Source: Ectopseudomonas chengduensis
Lineage (GTDB): Bacteria > Pseudomonadota > Gammaproteobacteria > Pseudomonadales > Pseudomonadaceae
NCBI RefSeq assembly: GCF_015712065.1
Contig: NZ_JACFYZ010000001.1
Location: 372,001-436,000, forward strand
Length of the DNA: 64,000 nucleotides
Direction: 5' to 3'
A program made the translations under genes and the position numbers. Below the pieces are notes generated by a model, which was given only the letters and a program-made list of their open reading frames with translations, had not been told where the DNA came from and did not search any database. Shown here piece by piece: positions 15,654-27,646 of this stretch. The stretch's first letter is position 1, and every line of letters starts with the position of its first letter.

Positions 15654-15797
15654 GGCGGACTCAGGAGCCTAGGCGAACAGTCCGCCATGCAGGCATCGCC
15701 GCTTTCCATCGATAGTCCAGTGGCGTACTGCTTCGCGACGACTACACGGATGTAGGCGTCAGAGCGACGCAGGATGCCAAAGCCGAGTGCGCCCTAC
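15650..15797. repeat. 148-bp MITE-like palindromic element with 13-bp terminal inverted repeats
   Basis: The ends are GTAGGGCGGACTC (15650-15662) and GAGTGCGCCCTAC (15785-15797); as inverted repeats they match at 12 of 13 bases. The left 39 bases (15650-15688) form an internal palindrome and occur again, exactly and inverted, at 62686-62724. No coding potential. The TAG of the left end is the stop codon of the Nudix/ThiE gene and the CTA of the right end is the stop codon (minus strand) of the cobalamin adenosyltransferase gene. Confidence 0.75.
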
Positions 15798-16369
15798 GGT
15801 TTATCTGCCGCCTTCCACAGCACCTCGGCGATGCCCTGGCGCTTGGCGATCAGGCGGGCCGCGACGAACAGCAGGTCGGAGAGGCGGTTGACGTAGGCCA
15901 GGCCCTCGGCGCGTAGCGGTTCCACGGCGTTGAGGTGCTGGCAGCGGCGCTCGGCGCTACGGGCGAGGCTGCGGCAGACATGGGTCTGGGCAATCAGCCT
16001 GGAGCCGCCGGGCAGGATGAAGTTTTCCAGTGGGCCGACCTCTTCGTTCCAGCGGTCGATTATGGTCTCGAGGTGCTCGATTTCCACCGGCTGCAGCGCC
16101 TGGTACTCGGGCATCGCCAGTTCACCACCCAGGTCGAACAGGCGGTGCTGGCAGGGGCTCAGTACGTCGCTGATCTCCTTGAGTGCCGGACAGGTCGTGG
16201 TGGCCTCGTCCAGGTCGGCGAGCAGCAGGCCGAGCTGGCTATTGAGCGTATCCAGCTCGCCAATCGCATCGATGCGCGGATGGTCCTTGCCGACCCGGCG
16301 GCCGTCGGCCAAGCCTGTTTCTCCCTTGTCGCCGGTGCGGGTGTAGATTTTCGAAAGGCGAAAGCCCAT
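15794..16369 (-). CDS. PduO-type ATP:cob(I)alamin adenosyltransferase
   Basis: It makes adenosylcobalamin from cob(I)alamin and ATP. The 191-residue protein has the PduO-family ATP-binding start KIYTRTGDKGETGLADGRRV and the helical motif GGSRLIAQTHVCRSLARSAERR in two parts: GGSRLIAQTHVCRSLARS and AERRCQHLN. It is unrelated in fold to the CobA/CobO type. It is last in a minus-strand operon, 3 bases after the sensor kinase gene. Its stop is supplied by the 148-bp repeat. Confidence 0.9.
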   Translation of the reverse strand: MGFRLSKIYTRTGDKGETGLADGRRVGKDHPRIDAIGELDTLNSQLGLLLADLDEATTTCPALKEISDVLSPCQHRLFDLGGELAMPEYQALQPVEIEHLETIIDRWNEEVGPLENFILPGGSRLIAQTHVCRSLARSAERRCQHLNAVEPLRAEGLAYVNRLSDLLFVAARLIAKRQGIAEVLWKAADKP

Positions 16370-16372
16370 GGC

Positions 16373-18391
<2,019 letters not shown>

Positions 18392-18462
18392 GAGGGTATC
18401 GTTGTGGCGAGTGAGGACGGCAGGTTAGCGCGCCAGGGCAGTCATTGCCACGGCTCGGGTGG

Positions 18463-20333
<1,871 letters not shown>

Positions 20334-20388
20334 GGGGCAGGCTCGCAGACAGAGAGGAAGGACGCCAAACGGCGCTTATCAGTCTGGA

Positions 20389-20394
20389 TATAAT
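20389..20394 (+). promoter_or_regulatory. Candidate -10 box for yajQ
   Basis: A perfect TATAAT lies 78 bases before the yajQ ATG in the 138-base gap between divergent genes. No good -35 box is seen 16-18 bases upstream, so this is tentative. Confidence 0.35.
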
Positions 20395-20471
20395 GGGCCC
20401 GCCATAGTTATCGTCAAGTCAGGCGCGCTCACTCCGTGAAGAGGATCGCGCCGTCCATCAGGAGCCCACTC

Positions 20472-20951
20472 ATGCCTTCGTTCGACATCGTGTCTGAACT
20501 GGACAAACACGAACTGACCAATGCGGTCGACAATGCCATCAAGGAGCTCGACCGCCGTTTCGACCTGCGTGGCAAATGCAGCATCGAGAGCAAGGACAAG
20601 GCGCTGACCTTGACCGCCGAAGCCGAGTTCATGCTCGAGCAGATGCTCGATATCGTGCGCAGCAGCCTGATCAAGCGCAAGATCGACTGCCAGTGCATGG
20701 AAACCAAGGAGCCCTATGCCTCGGGCAAGGTGATGAAGCAGGAAGTCACCTTCCGTGAGGGTATCGACAAGGAGCTGGCGAAGAAGATCGTCGCCCACAT
20801 CAAGGACGCCAAGCTCAAGGTGCAGGCCGCCATCCAGGGCGAGCAGGTGCGCGTCACCGGCAAGAAGCGTGACGACCTGCAGGAAGCCATCGCCCTGCTG
20901 CGTGGTCACGAGTTCGGCATGCCACTGCAGTACAACAATTTCCGTGATTGA
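20472..20951 (+). CDS. yajQ: YajQ family nucleotide/c-di-GMP-binding protein
   Basis: The 159-residue protein has the whole YajQ fold: [20 protein letters not shown] at the N terminus and [20 protein letters not shown] near the end. YajQ homologues in Xanthomonas (XC_3703) and related bacteria bind c-di-GMP and interact with LysR-type regulators; that is family knowledge. It has an AGGAG site 7 bases before ATG. It is divergent from a response regulator with a degenerate GGDEF domain, suggesting a c-di-GMP-related neighbourhood. Confidence 0.92.
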   Translation: MPSFDIVSELDKHELTNAVDNAIKELDRRFDLRGKCSIESKDKALTLTAEAEFMLEQMLDIVRSSLIKRKIDCQCMETKEPYASGKVMKQEVTFREGIDKELAKKIVAHIKDAKLKVQAAIQGEQVRVTGKKRDDLQEAIALLRGHEFGMPLQYNNFRD

Positions 20952-20997
20952 ACCTTTGTGGCGCTGCGGCGTCGCAGGCTAGGTTGATAGCATTTTG

Positions 20998-21021
20998 ACC
21001 GCCATGGCATGCCATGGCGGT
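20998..21021 (+). terminator. Perfect 24-base palindrome after yajQ
   Basis: ACCGCCATGGCA and its exact complement TGCCATGGCGGT meet with no loop, followed by TTTCGTTT. It could be a weak terminator for yajQ or an operator for the mscS gene that starts 35 bases further on. Confidence 0.4.
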
Positions 21022-21055
21022 TTCGTTTCATGCACAGGAAAACGGGAGTACCCCT

Positions 21056-21883
21056 ATGGAGATGAACGTCGACGAACTGGTCAAGCTGTCCGAGGCCTGG
21101 CTGCCGGTGGTGCTTGAGTACAGCGGCAAGCTGACCCTGGCTGTGATCACGTTGCTGGTGGGCTGGTGGCTGATCAGTCGGCTGACGTCGAGCATCGGAC
21201 GCATGCTCGAAGCACGCAAGGTCGATCGCGCGCTGAGCAGCTTTATCAGCAGCCTGGTCAGCATCGTGCTGCGCATTCTGCTGCTGATCAGCGTGGCCTC
21301 GATGATCGGTGTGGAGACCACTTCGTTCATCGCCATGATCGGTGCGGCGGGTCTGGCCATCGGCCTGGCGTTGCAGGGCAGCCTGGCCAACTTCGCAGGC
21401 GGCGTGCTGATCATGCTGTTCCGTCCGTTCCGCGCGGGTGACTGGATCGAGGCGCAGGGTGTGTCCGGCAGCGTCGACAGCATCCAGATCTTTCACACCA
21501 CGTTGAAGACGGCGGACAACAAGGTGGTGATCGTGCCCAATGGCGCGCTGTCCAACGGCCATATCACCAACTACTCGCGCGAGCCGCGTCGGCGTGCCGA
21601 CATCAATATCGGTATCGATTACTCCAGCGATATCAAAAAAGCGCGCGAGGTGCTGCTGGAGATTGCCCAGGACCCGCGCGTGCATGTCGAGCCGGCGCCG
21701 GTGGTATTCGTCACTGGGCTGGGTGACAGTGCGGTGAACCTGTCGCTGCGCGTGTGGGTGGCGACTGGCGACTTCTGGCCGGTGACCTTCTCCTTTACCG
21801 AGCTGGCCAAGGAGCGCCTGACCGAGGCGGGTATCGGCATTCCGTTCCCACAGCGTGTGGTGCATCTGGCCAAGGCTGATTGA
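21056..21883 (+). CDS. mscS: Small-conductance mechanosensitive channel (MscS family)
   Basis: The channel opens under membrane tension to release solutes on osmotic downshock. The 275-residue protein has three membrane helices (about 20-45, 60-85, 90-125), the glycine/alanine-rich pore helix AGLAIGLALQGSLANFAGG, and the cytoplasmic beta domain with FRPFRAGDWIEAQGVSG and VIVPNGALSNGHITNYS. Size fits the short MscS type rather than MscK. The ATG at 21056 follows ACGGGAG. It is convergent with ampG across a bidirectional terminator. Confidence 0.92.
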   Translation: MEMNVDELVKLSEAWLPVVLEYSGKLTLAVITLLVGWWLISRLTSSIGRMLEARKVDRALSSFISSLVSIVLRILLLISVASMIGVETTSFIAMIGAAGLAIGLALQGSLANFAGGVLIMLFRPFRAGDWIEAQGVSGSVDSIQIFHTTLKTADNKVVIVPNGALSNGHITNYSREPRRRADINIGIDYSSDIKKAREVLLEIAQDPRVHVEPAPVVFVTGLGDSAVNLSLRVWVATGDFWPVTFSFTELAKERLTEAGIGIPFPQRVVHLAKAD

Positions 21884-21897
21884 GGCTCGCCATCACG

Positions 21898-21927
21898 AAA
21901 AAGCCCCGGTCGATCCGGGGCTTTTTT
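21898..21927. terminator. Bidirectional terminator between mscS and ampG
   Basis: AAAAAGCCCCGG and CCGGGGCTTTTTT pair around a five-base loop. A-tract and T-tract on both sides serve both convergent genes. Confidence 0.93.
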
Positions 21928-21938
21928 CTGCCTGCGTG

Positions 21939-23735
21939 TCAGGCTTGCTCGACAGCAGGTGGTGTTGTCTCAGGCCGCGCTTGGCGTTTGTCGCGGCGCC
22001 ACTGAATGATGATAAGCAGCAGTGTAGGTATACCCATCAGCGCCGTGGCGAGGAAGAAGTGGGCGTAGCCGAGGCTTTCCACCATCACGCCGGAATAGCC
22101 ACCGATCAGGCGTGGCAGCAGCAGCATGATGGAGCTGAGCAGGGCGTACTGGGTGGCCGAGAACTTCAGGTTGGTCAGGCTCGACAGGTAGGCGACGAAC
22201 GCCGAGGTGGCCAGGCCGGCGCTGAAGTTGTCGCAACTGATGGTGACAATCAGCATGTTCAGGTGCGGGCCCATGCCCACCAGCAGCATGAACATCAGGT
22301 TGGTGGCCGCCGATGCGGTAGCACCGATCAGTAGAATCGGCATGATGCCGAAGCGCACGATCAACAGGCCACCGACCCCGGCGCCGAGCAACGTCATCAC
22401 CAGGCCGAAGACCTTGCTGACACTGGCGATCTGCTCTTTTGTGAAGCCCTGGTCGATGTAGAAGACGTTGGCCATCACGCCCATCACGGTATCGGACAGG
22501 CGATAGGTGGCGATCAGGCTGAGCAGCAGCAGCGCCTGCCAGCGGTAGCGCACGATGAAATCGTTGATCGGCGTGAGCACCGGGGCCATACCGCCCCAGA
22601 ACAGGCTGGAGATCGACAGGCTGGTCAGCAGGGTATAGAGCAGCGCACGCAGGAAGGCGCGGTCGTAGTACAGCAACTCCTGCAGGCTTATCTGGCCCTG
22701 GAACAGCAGCATCAGGTCACTTTCGTAGAATTGGGTGACCATGGCCGGGATGGCGATCAGCAGGATGATCAGCAGCAGCACGGAAAGTAACTGGTGGAAG
22801 AACCCGTACCTTGCTGCCGCGGTTTTCAGTACCGGTGCCAGCCCGCCCCAGAACAGCCCGGATGCACAGACGCAGGCCAGGGTGCTGTAGAGCATGGCGC
22901 GCAGGAAGGCGCGGTCGTTATAGAGCAGTTCCTGCATGCTGACGTCGCCGAGCAGCACCGCTATCAGATCGCTCTGATAGAACTGGATGAACATGGTCGG
23001 CACGGCGATGATCAGCATGATGACCGCGCTGATCGCCAGCAGTTGGTGGAAAAATCCGTGCTTGGGCGGCGCGACATGGATGTGTGGCGGTGCTGGCGGC
23101 TCGCGCATCCAGATGGAGGTCAGCAGGCCTGGCAGCATCAGCAGGGCGAAAAGCATATAGGTACCGGTCCAGGCGCTGAACTGGTAGTCCTTGGCGGTGG
23201 AGCCGAAGCCTTCGGCGAAATACAGCGCGCCGGCGGTGGCCAGCAGCGCGGCAACCCGGTAGCCGGTCATGTAAGCGGCAGCCAGCGCGGCCTGATGCTC
23301 GTCGCCGAGAATTTCCAGGCGGTAGGCGTCGACGGCGATGTCCTGAGTGGCCGAGGCGAAGGCTACCAGTACGGCGAGGGCGATCAGCGTGGACAGGTGC
23401 GTCTGTGGGTCGTAATTGGCCATGCCGATCAGGCCGATGGCGACCAGACCCTGCGACAGCACCAGCCAGGAGCGACGGCGGCCAAGCTTGCCCAGCAATG
23501 GCAGGCGCCACTGGTCGAGCATTGGCGCCCACACCCATTTGAAGGCGTAGGCCAGGCCGATGAGGCTGGCGAAACCGATGGTTTCGCGCGCCACACCGGC
23601 TTCCCGTAGCCATACCGACAGGGTCGAGAACACCAGCATGTAGGGCAGGCCGGCGGCAAAGCCCAGAAGCAGCAGCGCCAGTGTGGCGGGGTTGGCGTAG
23701 GTCGCGAGGGCTTCTCGCCAGGATTTGCGTGGCAT
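21939..23735 (-). CDS. ampG: AmpG-type muropeptide permease with internal tandem duplication
   Basis: AmpG imports GlcNAc-anhydro-muropeptides for cell wall recycling and so controls beta-lactamase induction. This MFS protein has 598 residues. The N-terminal motifs GLPYMLVFSTLSVWLREAGV and FASATQDIAVDAYRLE are typical. Residues 227-310 and 311-394 are tandem copies of one segment (GFFHQLL ... QELLY-DRAFLRA-LY ... LFWGG-APVL); by hand 46 of 77 aligned positions are identical. This accounts for the excess over the 491 residues of E. coli AmpG. The start MPRKSWREAL (23735) is preferred to a longer one at 23828. Confidence 0.93.
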   Translation of the reverse strand: MPRKSWREALATYANPATLALLLLGFAAGLPYMLVFSTLSVWLREAGVARETIGFASLIGLAYAFKWVWAPMLDQWRLPLLGKLGRRRSWLVLSQGLVAIGLIGMANYDPQTHLSTLIALAVLVAFASATQDIAVDAYRLEILGDEHQAALAAAYMTGYRVAALLATAGALYFAEGFGSTAKDYQFSAWTGTYMLFALLMLPGLLTSIWMREPPAPPHIHVAPPKHGFFHQLLAISAVIMLIIAVPTMFIQFYQSDLIAVLLGDVSMQELLYNDRAFLRAMLYSTLACVCASGLFWGGLAPVLKTAAARYGFFHQLLSVLLLIILLIAIPAMVTQFYESDLMLLFQGQISLQELLYYDRAFLRALLYTLLTSLSISSLFWGGMAPVLTPINDFIVRYRWQALLLLSLIATYRLSDTVMGVMANVFYIDQGFTKEQIASVSKVFGLVMTLLGAGVGGLLIVRFGIMPILLIGATASAATNLMFMLLVGMGPHLNMLIVTISCDNFSAGLATSAFVAYLSSLTNLKFSATQYALLSSIMLLLPRLIGGYSGVMVESLGYAHFFLATALMGIPTLLLIIIQWRRDKRQARPETTPPAVEQA

Positions 23736-23778
23736 CAGGCTCGAATCTGGGCTGAGGGGAGTCTTGGTAGGGCGCACT

Positions 23779-24153
23779 CTAACTGCTGTGCTCCATCGGA
23801 CGCCAGCCGTGACGGCGCATATCCACACGTTCGTTCAGGATGCTGATGCCCTCTGCGCGCAGGCGCGCCCGTTGTTCGGCCCCGGAAGGGCTGCCGGCAG
23901 CCAGACTGAGGCGTCCGCCAGCGGCGATCACCCGATGCCAGGGTAGCGTGGTGCCGTTCGGTAACTGGCTCAGCGTACGACCAACCCAGCGTGCCGCGCG
24001 GCCAAGACCGGCCAACTGGGCCAGTTCGCCATAGCTGACGACCTTGCCTTCCGGCACCTGTGCCAATACCAGGTACAGCGCTTCGCGACGCGCCTCGACG
24101 CTTGCCGGTGGTGGGGCCTGCCATGCAGACTCTGGCGGTTTCGTCTTGCCCAT
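23779..24153 (-). CDS. Alkyltransferase-like protein (ATL), DNA alkylation-damage recognition
   Basis: The 124-residue protein is the C-terminal domain of O6-alkylguanine-DNA alkyltransferases: VPEGKVVSYGELAQLAG, then LPNGTTLPWHRVIAAGG. The active-site Cys of PCHRV is replaced by Trp (PWHRV). This is the hallmark of ATL proteins, which bind O6-alkylguanine and hand it to nucleotide excision repair instead of repairing it directly. ATG at 24153 is only 16 bases from the divergent start of the DUF481 gene, so its promoter must lie in that gene. Confidence 0.88.
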   Translation of the reverse strand: MGKTKPPESAWQAPPPASVEARREALYLVLAQVPEGKVVSYGELAQLAGLGRAARWVGRTLSQLPNGTTLPWHRVIAAGGRLSLAAGSPSGAEQRARLRAEGISILNERVDMRRHGWRPMEHSS

Positions 24154-24169
24154 AGGGTTCGTCCTTATC

Positions 24170-25162
24170 ATGCGCGTACTGATCGCCTTATTCCTTTTTA
24201 CCCTGGCAGCCCCGCTCTGGGCCGATACCGTTTGGCTGGACAACGGTGATCGACTCAGTGGTGAGATCATCCTGCTCGACGGCGGCAAGCTGGCGCTAAA
24301 GACCAAATATGCCGGCCAGGTGCTGATCGACTGGAAGGATATCGATACCCTCAGTTCGGACAAGCCCCTGCTGGTGCGCCGTAGCGGCTTCGACAACGAA
24401 CGCAGCGAAAGGTTGTCGGCGGCTGGTAGCGGTATGGTAAGGGTGCAAGGCGAGCGCGAGTACACCCTGCCGCTGGCGCAGATCAAACGCCTGGTGCCGC
24501 CGCGGCCGCTGCTGGAGGACCGTCTCTGGGAAGGCAACCTCGATGCCAAGCTGGACATGAAGCGCAACCAGAACGATGTCGATGAATGGAAGCTCAAGGG
24601 CAATACCCGTGTCGAGCACGGGCGCTGGCGCCATGTGCTCAGCGGCGAGCTGGAGCGTGAAACCAAGAACGACAGAAAGGTCGAGGACAACTGGGAACTG
24701 GAGTACGACCTCGATCGCTTTTTCACCGAGCATTGGTTCTGGCGGGTGGGCGTGGAGCAGGCCGAGGACGAATTCGAGACTGTCGATCGCCAGCGCATCG
24801 TCGGTACCGGCCCCGGTTATCGCTTCTGGGATGACGAACTCGGGCGTTTCGACCTGATCGGCCAGTTCAATCGCGTGCGTCTGGAGTCGGACGTTGCCGA
24901 TCTGGCGTTCAACACCACGTCATTGGAACTGGATTACAAGCGTCTGCTGTGGGGCACGCGGCTGGAATTCTATGCCAACGCCCAGCTACAGATCCCGCAT
25001 ATCGAAGAAATCGACTACGTGCTCGATAGCGAATTTGGCCTGCGCTACCGCCTCAACCAGTGGGCGCGCTTATCGCTTTTGTACGAGCTGGATCAGTTGC
25101 GTGCCCCAGGGCAGACGGTTTCGGATCGGCATTATCTGATCGGTATCGGCGTGGGGTGGTAA
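24170..25162 (+). CDS. DUF481 family outer-membrane protein, copy 1
   Basis: A 330-residue exported protein of the YdiY-like DUF481 family; function not known. The signal peptide is MRVLIALFLFTLAAPLWA, cut before DTVWLDNGDRLSGE. The mature part has a small N-terminal beta domain (about 20-100) and a DUF481 beta-barrel (about 115-330) ending in GIGVGW, with a terminal aromatic as in outer-membrane barrels. It is a tandem paralogue of the next gene. The start at 24170 gives the signal peptide; the ribosome site is weak (AGGG at 24154). Confidence 0.82.
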   Translation: MRVLIALFLFTLAAPLWADTVWLDNGDRLSGEIILLDGGKLALKTKYAGQVLIDWKDIDTLSSDKPLLVRRSGFDNERSERLSAAGSGMVRVQGEREYTLPLAQIKRLVPPRPLLEDRLWEGNLDAKLDMKRNQNDVDEWKLKGNTRVEHGRWRHVLSGELERETKNDRKVEDNWELEYDLDRFFTEHWFWRVGVEQAEDEFETVDRQRIVGTGPGYRFWDDELGRFDLIGQFNRVRLESDVADLAFNTTSLELDYKRLLWGTRLEFYANAQLQIPHIEEIDYVLDSEFGLRYRLNQWARLSLLYELDQLRAPGQTVSDRHYLIGIGVGW

Positions 25163-25164
25163 TG

Positions 25165-25205
25165 CCGTCGGGCGGCGCGCTGCCCAACGGCACGCCGCCC
25201 GACGG
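25165..25205 (+). terminator. Long GC stem-loop after DUF481 copy 1
   Basis: A perfect 13-bp stem CCGTCGGGCGGCG/CGCCGCCCGACGG, 3 bases after the stop codon. It lacks a T tract (AAAAA follows), so it is not a classic terminator; it may protect the mRNA end or pause transcription. Confidence 0.45.
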
Positions 25206-25242
25206 AAAAAGCTGAACTCTGCGTATTCGGCCCGGTCAGCTG

Positions 25243-25270
25243 TTGCTCTGGCGCCGGGGTTGCGGATAAT
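25243..25270 (+). promoter_or_regulatory. Candidate sigma-70 promoter for DUF481 copy 2
   Basis: TTGCTC (25243-25248) and GATAAT (25265-25270) are 16 bases apart and 37 bases before the start codon. Good -10, moderate -35. Confidence 0.5.
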
Positions 25271-25306
25271 GCCCGGCTTTCGCCCACCAACGCCATTACC
25301 CAACTT

Positions 25307-26320
25307 ATGTCGCGCTCTACATCGTTGTCCCTGCTAGGCCTGAGCATCGCTCTGTGCAGTTCCGCCACCTTCGCCGATACCGTCTGGTTGAAGAACGGTG
25401 ACCGTCTCTCCGGCACCATCCGCTTCTTCGACGGCAGCAAACTGCTGCTGGAAACCGACTACGGCGGCTCCATCCCGCTGGACTGGAAGAAAATCGCCAC
25501 CCTGGAAAGCGATCACGAGCTGTTGGTCAAGCTCGGGCCGGTAAATGGCGAGCGCGCCAAATCGCTGCTGGCCGCTGAGCCGGGCAAGGTCACGCTGGCC
25601 AATGGCGAGTCGCCGAAGACCATCGAGCTGACGCAGATCGAACAGATCATGAAGCCCAAGCCGCTGGTGGAGGATTTCACCTGGAAGGGCAACATCGATC
25701 TGGGGCTCGACTACAAGCGCGGCGAGCGCGACTCTGATGATTACGATGTCGATATCAAGACCCAGGCCCGTCACGGGCTCTGGCGACACAACGCGATTGC
25801 CGATTACAACCGCGAGCTGAAAGACGACGTCGTTAGCACCGACAACTGGAGCGCCGAGTACGCGCTCGACCGCTTCCTCACGGAAAAATGGTTCTGGCAG
25901 GGGCGCTTCGAGTACAAGCGCGACCGTATCGAAGAGGTGGAGCGTCAGCGCACTCTCGGTACCGGCCCGGGTTACCAGTTCTGGGATGACGAGTTGGGCG
26001 CGTTCTCCATCGCTACCCTGGCCAACCGCAGCGATTACCGCTACAGCAATGGCGAGCAGGATCGCTTCTACGCCATGAGCGTGAAGTGGGACTACAACCG
26101 CTACCTGATCGGCAAGACCGTCGAGCTGTTCAGTGTCGGTGAGCTCGGGCGTCCGCTCAGTGGGGCGGCGGATTACAGCCTGGATGCCGAGGTCGGTCTG
26201 CGCTACAAGGTGACCGACTGGGCGTCGCTGAACATGAAGGCCGAGAAGGATATCGTCAGTGGTGCCGAGGGCGATCTGGACGAAACCCGCTATACCCTTG
26301 GCTTCGGTGTTGGCTGGTAG
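25307..26320 (+). CDS. DUF481 family outer-membrane protein, copy 2
   Basis: The 337-residue protein has the same plan as the gene just upstream: signal peptide ending SSATFA, then DTVWLKNGDRLSGTIRFFDG, then a DUF481 barrel ending GFGVGW. Shared blocks such as RTLGTGPGYQFWDDELG (copy 1: RIVGTGPGYRFWDDELG) show an old gene duplication. The role is unknown; E. coli YdiY is described as salt- or acid-responsive. It seems to have its own promoter and ends at a bidirectional terminator shared with uraA. Confidence 0.85.
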   Translation: MSRSTSLSLLGLSIALCSSATFADTVWLKNGDRLSGTIRFFDGSKLLLETDYGGSIPLDWKKIATLESDHELLVKLGPVNGERAKSLLAAEPGKVTLANGESPKTIELTQIEQIMKPKPLVEDFTWKGNIDLGLDYKRGERDSDDYDVDIKTQARHGLWRHNAIADYNRELKDDVVSTDNWSAEYALDRFLTEKWFWQGRFEYKRDRIEEVERQRTLGTGPGYQFWDDELGAFSIATLANRSDYRYSNGEQDRFYAMSVKWDYNRYLIGKTVELFSVGELGRPLSGAADYSLDAEVGLRYKVTDWASLNMKAEKDIVSGAEGDLDETRYTLGFGVGW

Positions 26321-26338
26321 GTTCCGGCATTGCAAACG

Positions 26339-26368
26339 AAAAGCCCGCGATCTGCTCGCGGGCTTTTT
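26339..26368. terminator. Bidirectional terminator between DUF481 copy 2 and uraA
   Basis: AAAAGCCCGCGA and TCGCGGGCTTTTT pair around a five-base loop, between convergent genes. Confidence 0.92.
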
Positions 26369-26382
26369 ATTGGACGATGGAA

Positions 26383-27645
26383 TCAGGCTTCTTCCGGTTC
26401 CCGTTGTTTCCAGCCAGCGCCACCGGGCAGCACCAGATTGAGCAGCAGGGCAGTGATTGCGCACAGGGAAATCCCTGACAGGGCGAATTCCTTGCCGCCG
26501 ATGACCATGCCGCCTATGCCGAACACCAGGGTCACCGAGACGATGATCAGGTTACGTGCTTCGGAGAGGTCGACCTGATGGCGAATCAGGGTGTTAAGGC
26601 CGACCACGGCGATCGAGCCGAACAGCAGGCAGAGAATGCCGCCCATCACCGGTACCGGAATGCTCTGCAGGGCTACGCCGAACTTGCCGATGAAGGCCAG
26701 GGCGATGGCGAAGACCGCAGCCCAGGTCATGATCTTCGGGTTGTAGCTCTTGGTCAGCATCACTGCGCCGGTGACTTCGGCGTAGGTGGTGTTGGGCGGG
26801 CCACCGAACAGGCCGGCTGCCGAGGTGGCGAGGCCGTCACCGAGCAGGGTGCGGTGCAGGCCCGGCTTCTTGACGAAGTTCTTGCCGGTGACGTTGCCGA
26901 TCGCCACTACACCGCCGATGTGCTCGATGGCTGGCGCGAGTGCGACCGGGACCATGTACAGAATGGCGCCCCAGTGCAGTTCCGGGGTGACGAAGTTGGG
27001 TACGGCGAGCCAGGCCGCCTGATCGACGGCACTGGTGTCGATCACGCCGAGCACCGCAGCAATGGCGCAGCCAACGGCGATGCCGGCGAGGATCGGCACC
27101 AGGCGGAAGATGCCGCGGCCCAGCACCGCCACCAGCAGGGTGGTGATCAGCGCTGGCATCGAAATCATCATCGCCGTGCTGTACGGCACCAGTTCGATGC
27201 TGCCATCACCGGCCTTGCCCATGGCCATGTTCACCGCCACCGGCGACAGCGCCAGGCCGATGGAGATGATCACCGGGGCGATCACCACCGGCGGCAGCAG
27301 GCGGTCGATGAAGCTGGGGCCGCGCAGTTTCACCAGTGCCGAGAGCAGGATGTAGACCAGACCGGCTGCGATCACGCCCCCCATCACCGCAGGCAGGCCG
27401 AACTCGCCCTTGGCCGCCAGAATCGGTGCGATGAAGGCGAAGCTGGAGGCCAGGAAAACCGGCACCTGGCGTTTGGTCACCAATTGGAACAGCAGGGTAC
27501 CGATACCGGCGGTAAACAGCGCGACGTTGGGATCCATGCCGGTGATCAGCGGCATCAGCACCAGGGCGCCGAAGGCCACGAACAGCATCTGCGCGCCGGA
27601 AATGCCCTGGCGCCAGAGCGGATCGTTGAATTCCGTCTGCGACAT
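26383..27645 (-). CDS. uraA: UraA-type uracil:proton symporter
   Basis: The 420-residue membrane protein of the NCS2/NAT family takes up uracil. It begins MSQTEFNDPLWRQGISGAQM and has the typical LAPAIEHIGGVVAIGNVTGK segment with the conserved glutamate, and GLFGGPPNTTYAEVTGA. It starts one base after the upp stop, forming an uptake-plus-salvage operon: UraA imports uracil and Upp turns it to UMP. A longer start (27690) would lie in upp and is rejected. Confidence 0.94.
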   Translation of the reverse strand: MSQTEFNDPLWRQGISGAQMLFVAFGALVLMPLITGMDPNVALFTAGIGTLLFQLVTKRQVPVFLASSFAFIAPILAAKGEFGLPAVMGGVIAAGLVYILLSALVKLRGPSFIDRLLPPVVIAPVIISIGLALSPVAVNMAMGKAGDGSIELVPYSTAMMISMPALITTLLVAVLGRGIFRLVPILAGIAVGCAIAAVLGVIDTSAVDQAAWLAVPNFVTPELHWGAILYMVPVALAPAIEHIGGVVAIGNVTGKNFVKKPGLHRTLLGDGLATSAAGLFGGPPNTTYAEVTGAVMLTKSYNPKIMTWAAVFAIALAFIGKFGVALQSIPVPVMGGILCLLFGSIAVVGLNTLIRHQVDLSEARNLIIVSVTLVFGIGGMVIGGKEFALSGISLCAITALLLNLVLPGGAGWKQREPEEA

Positions 27646-27646
27646 G

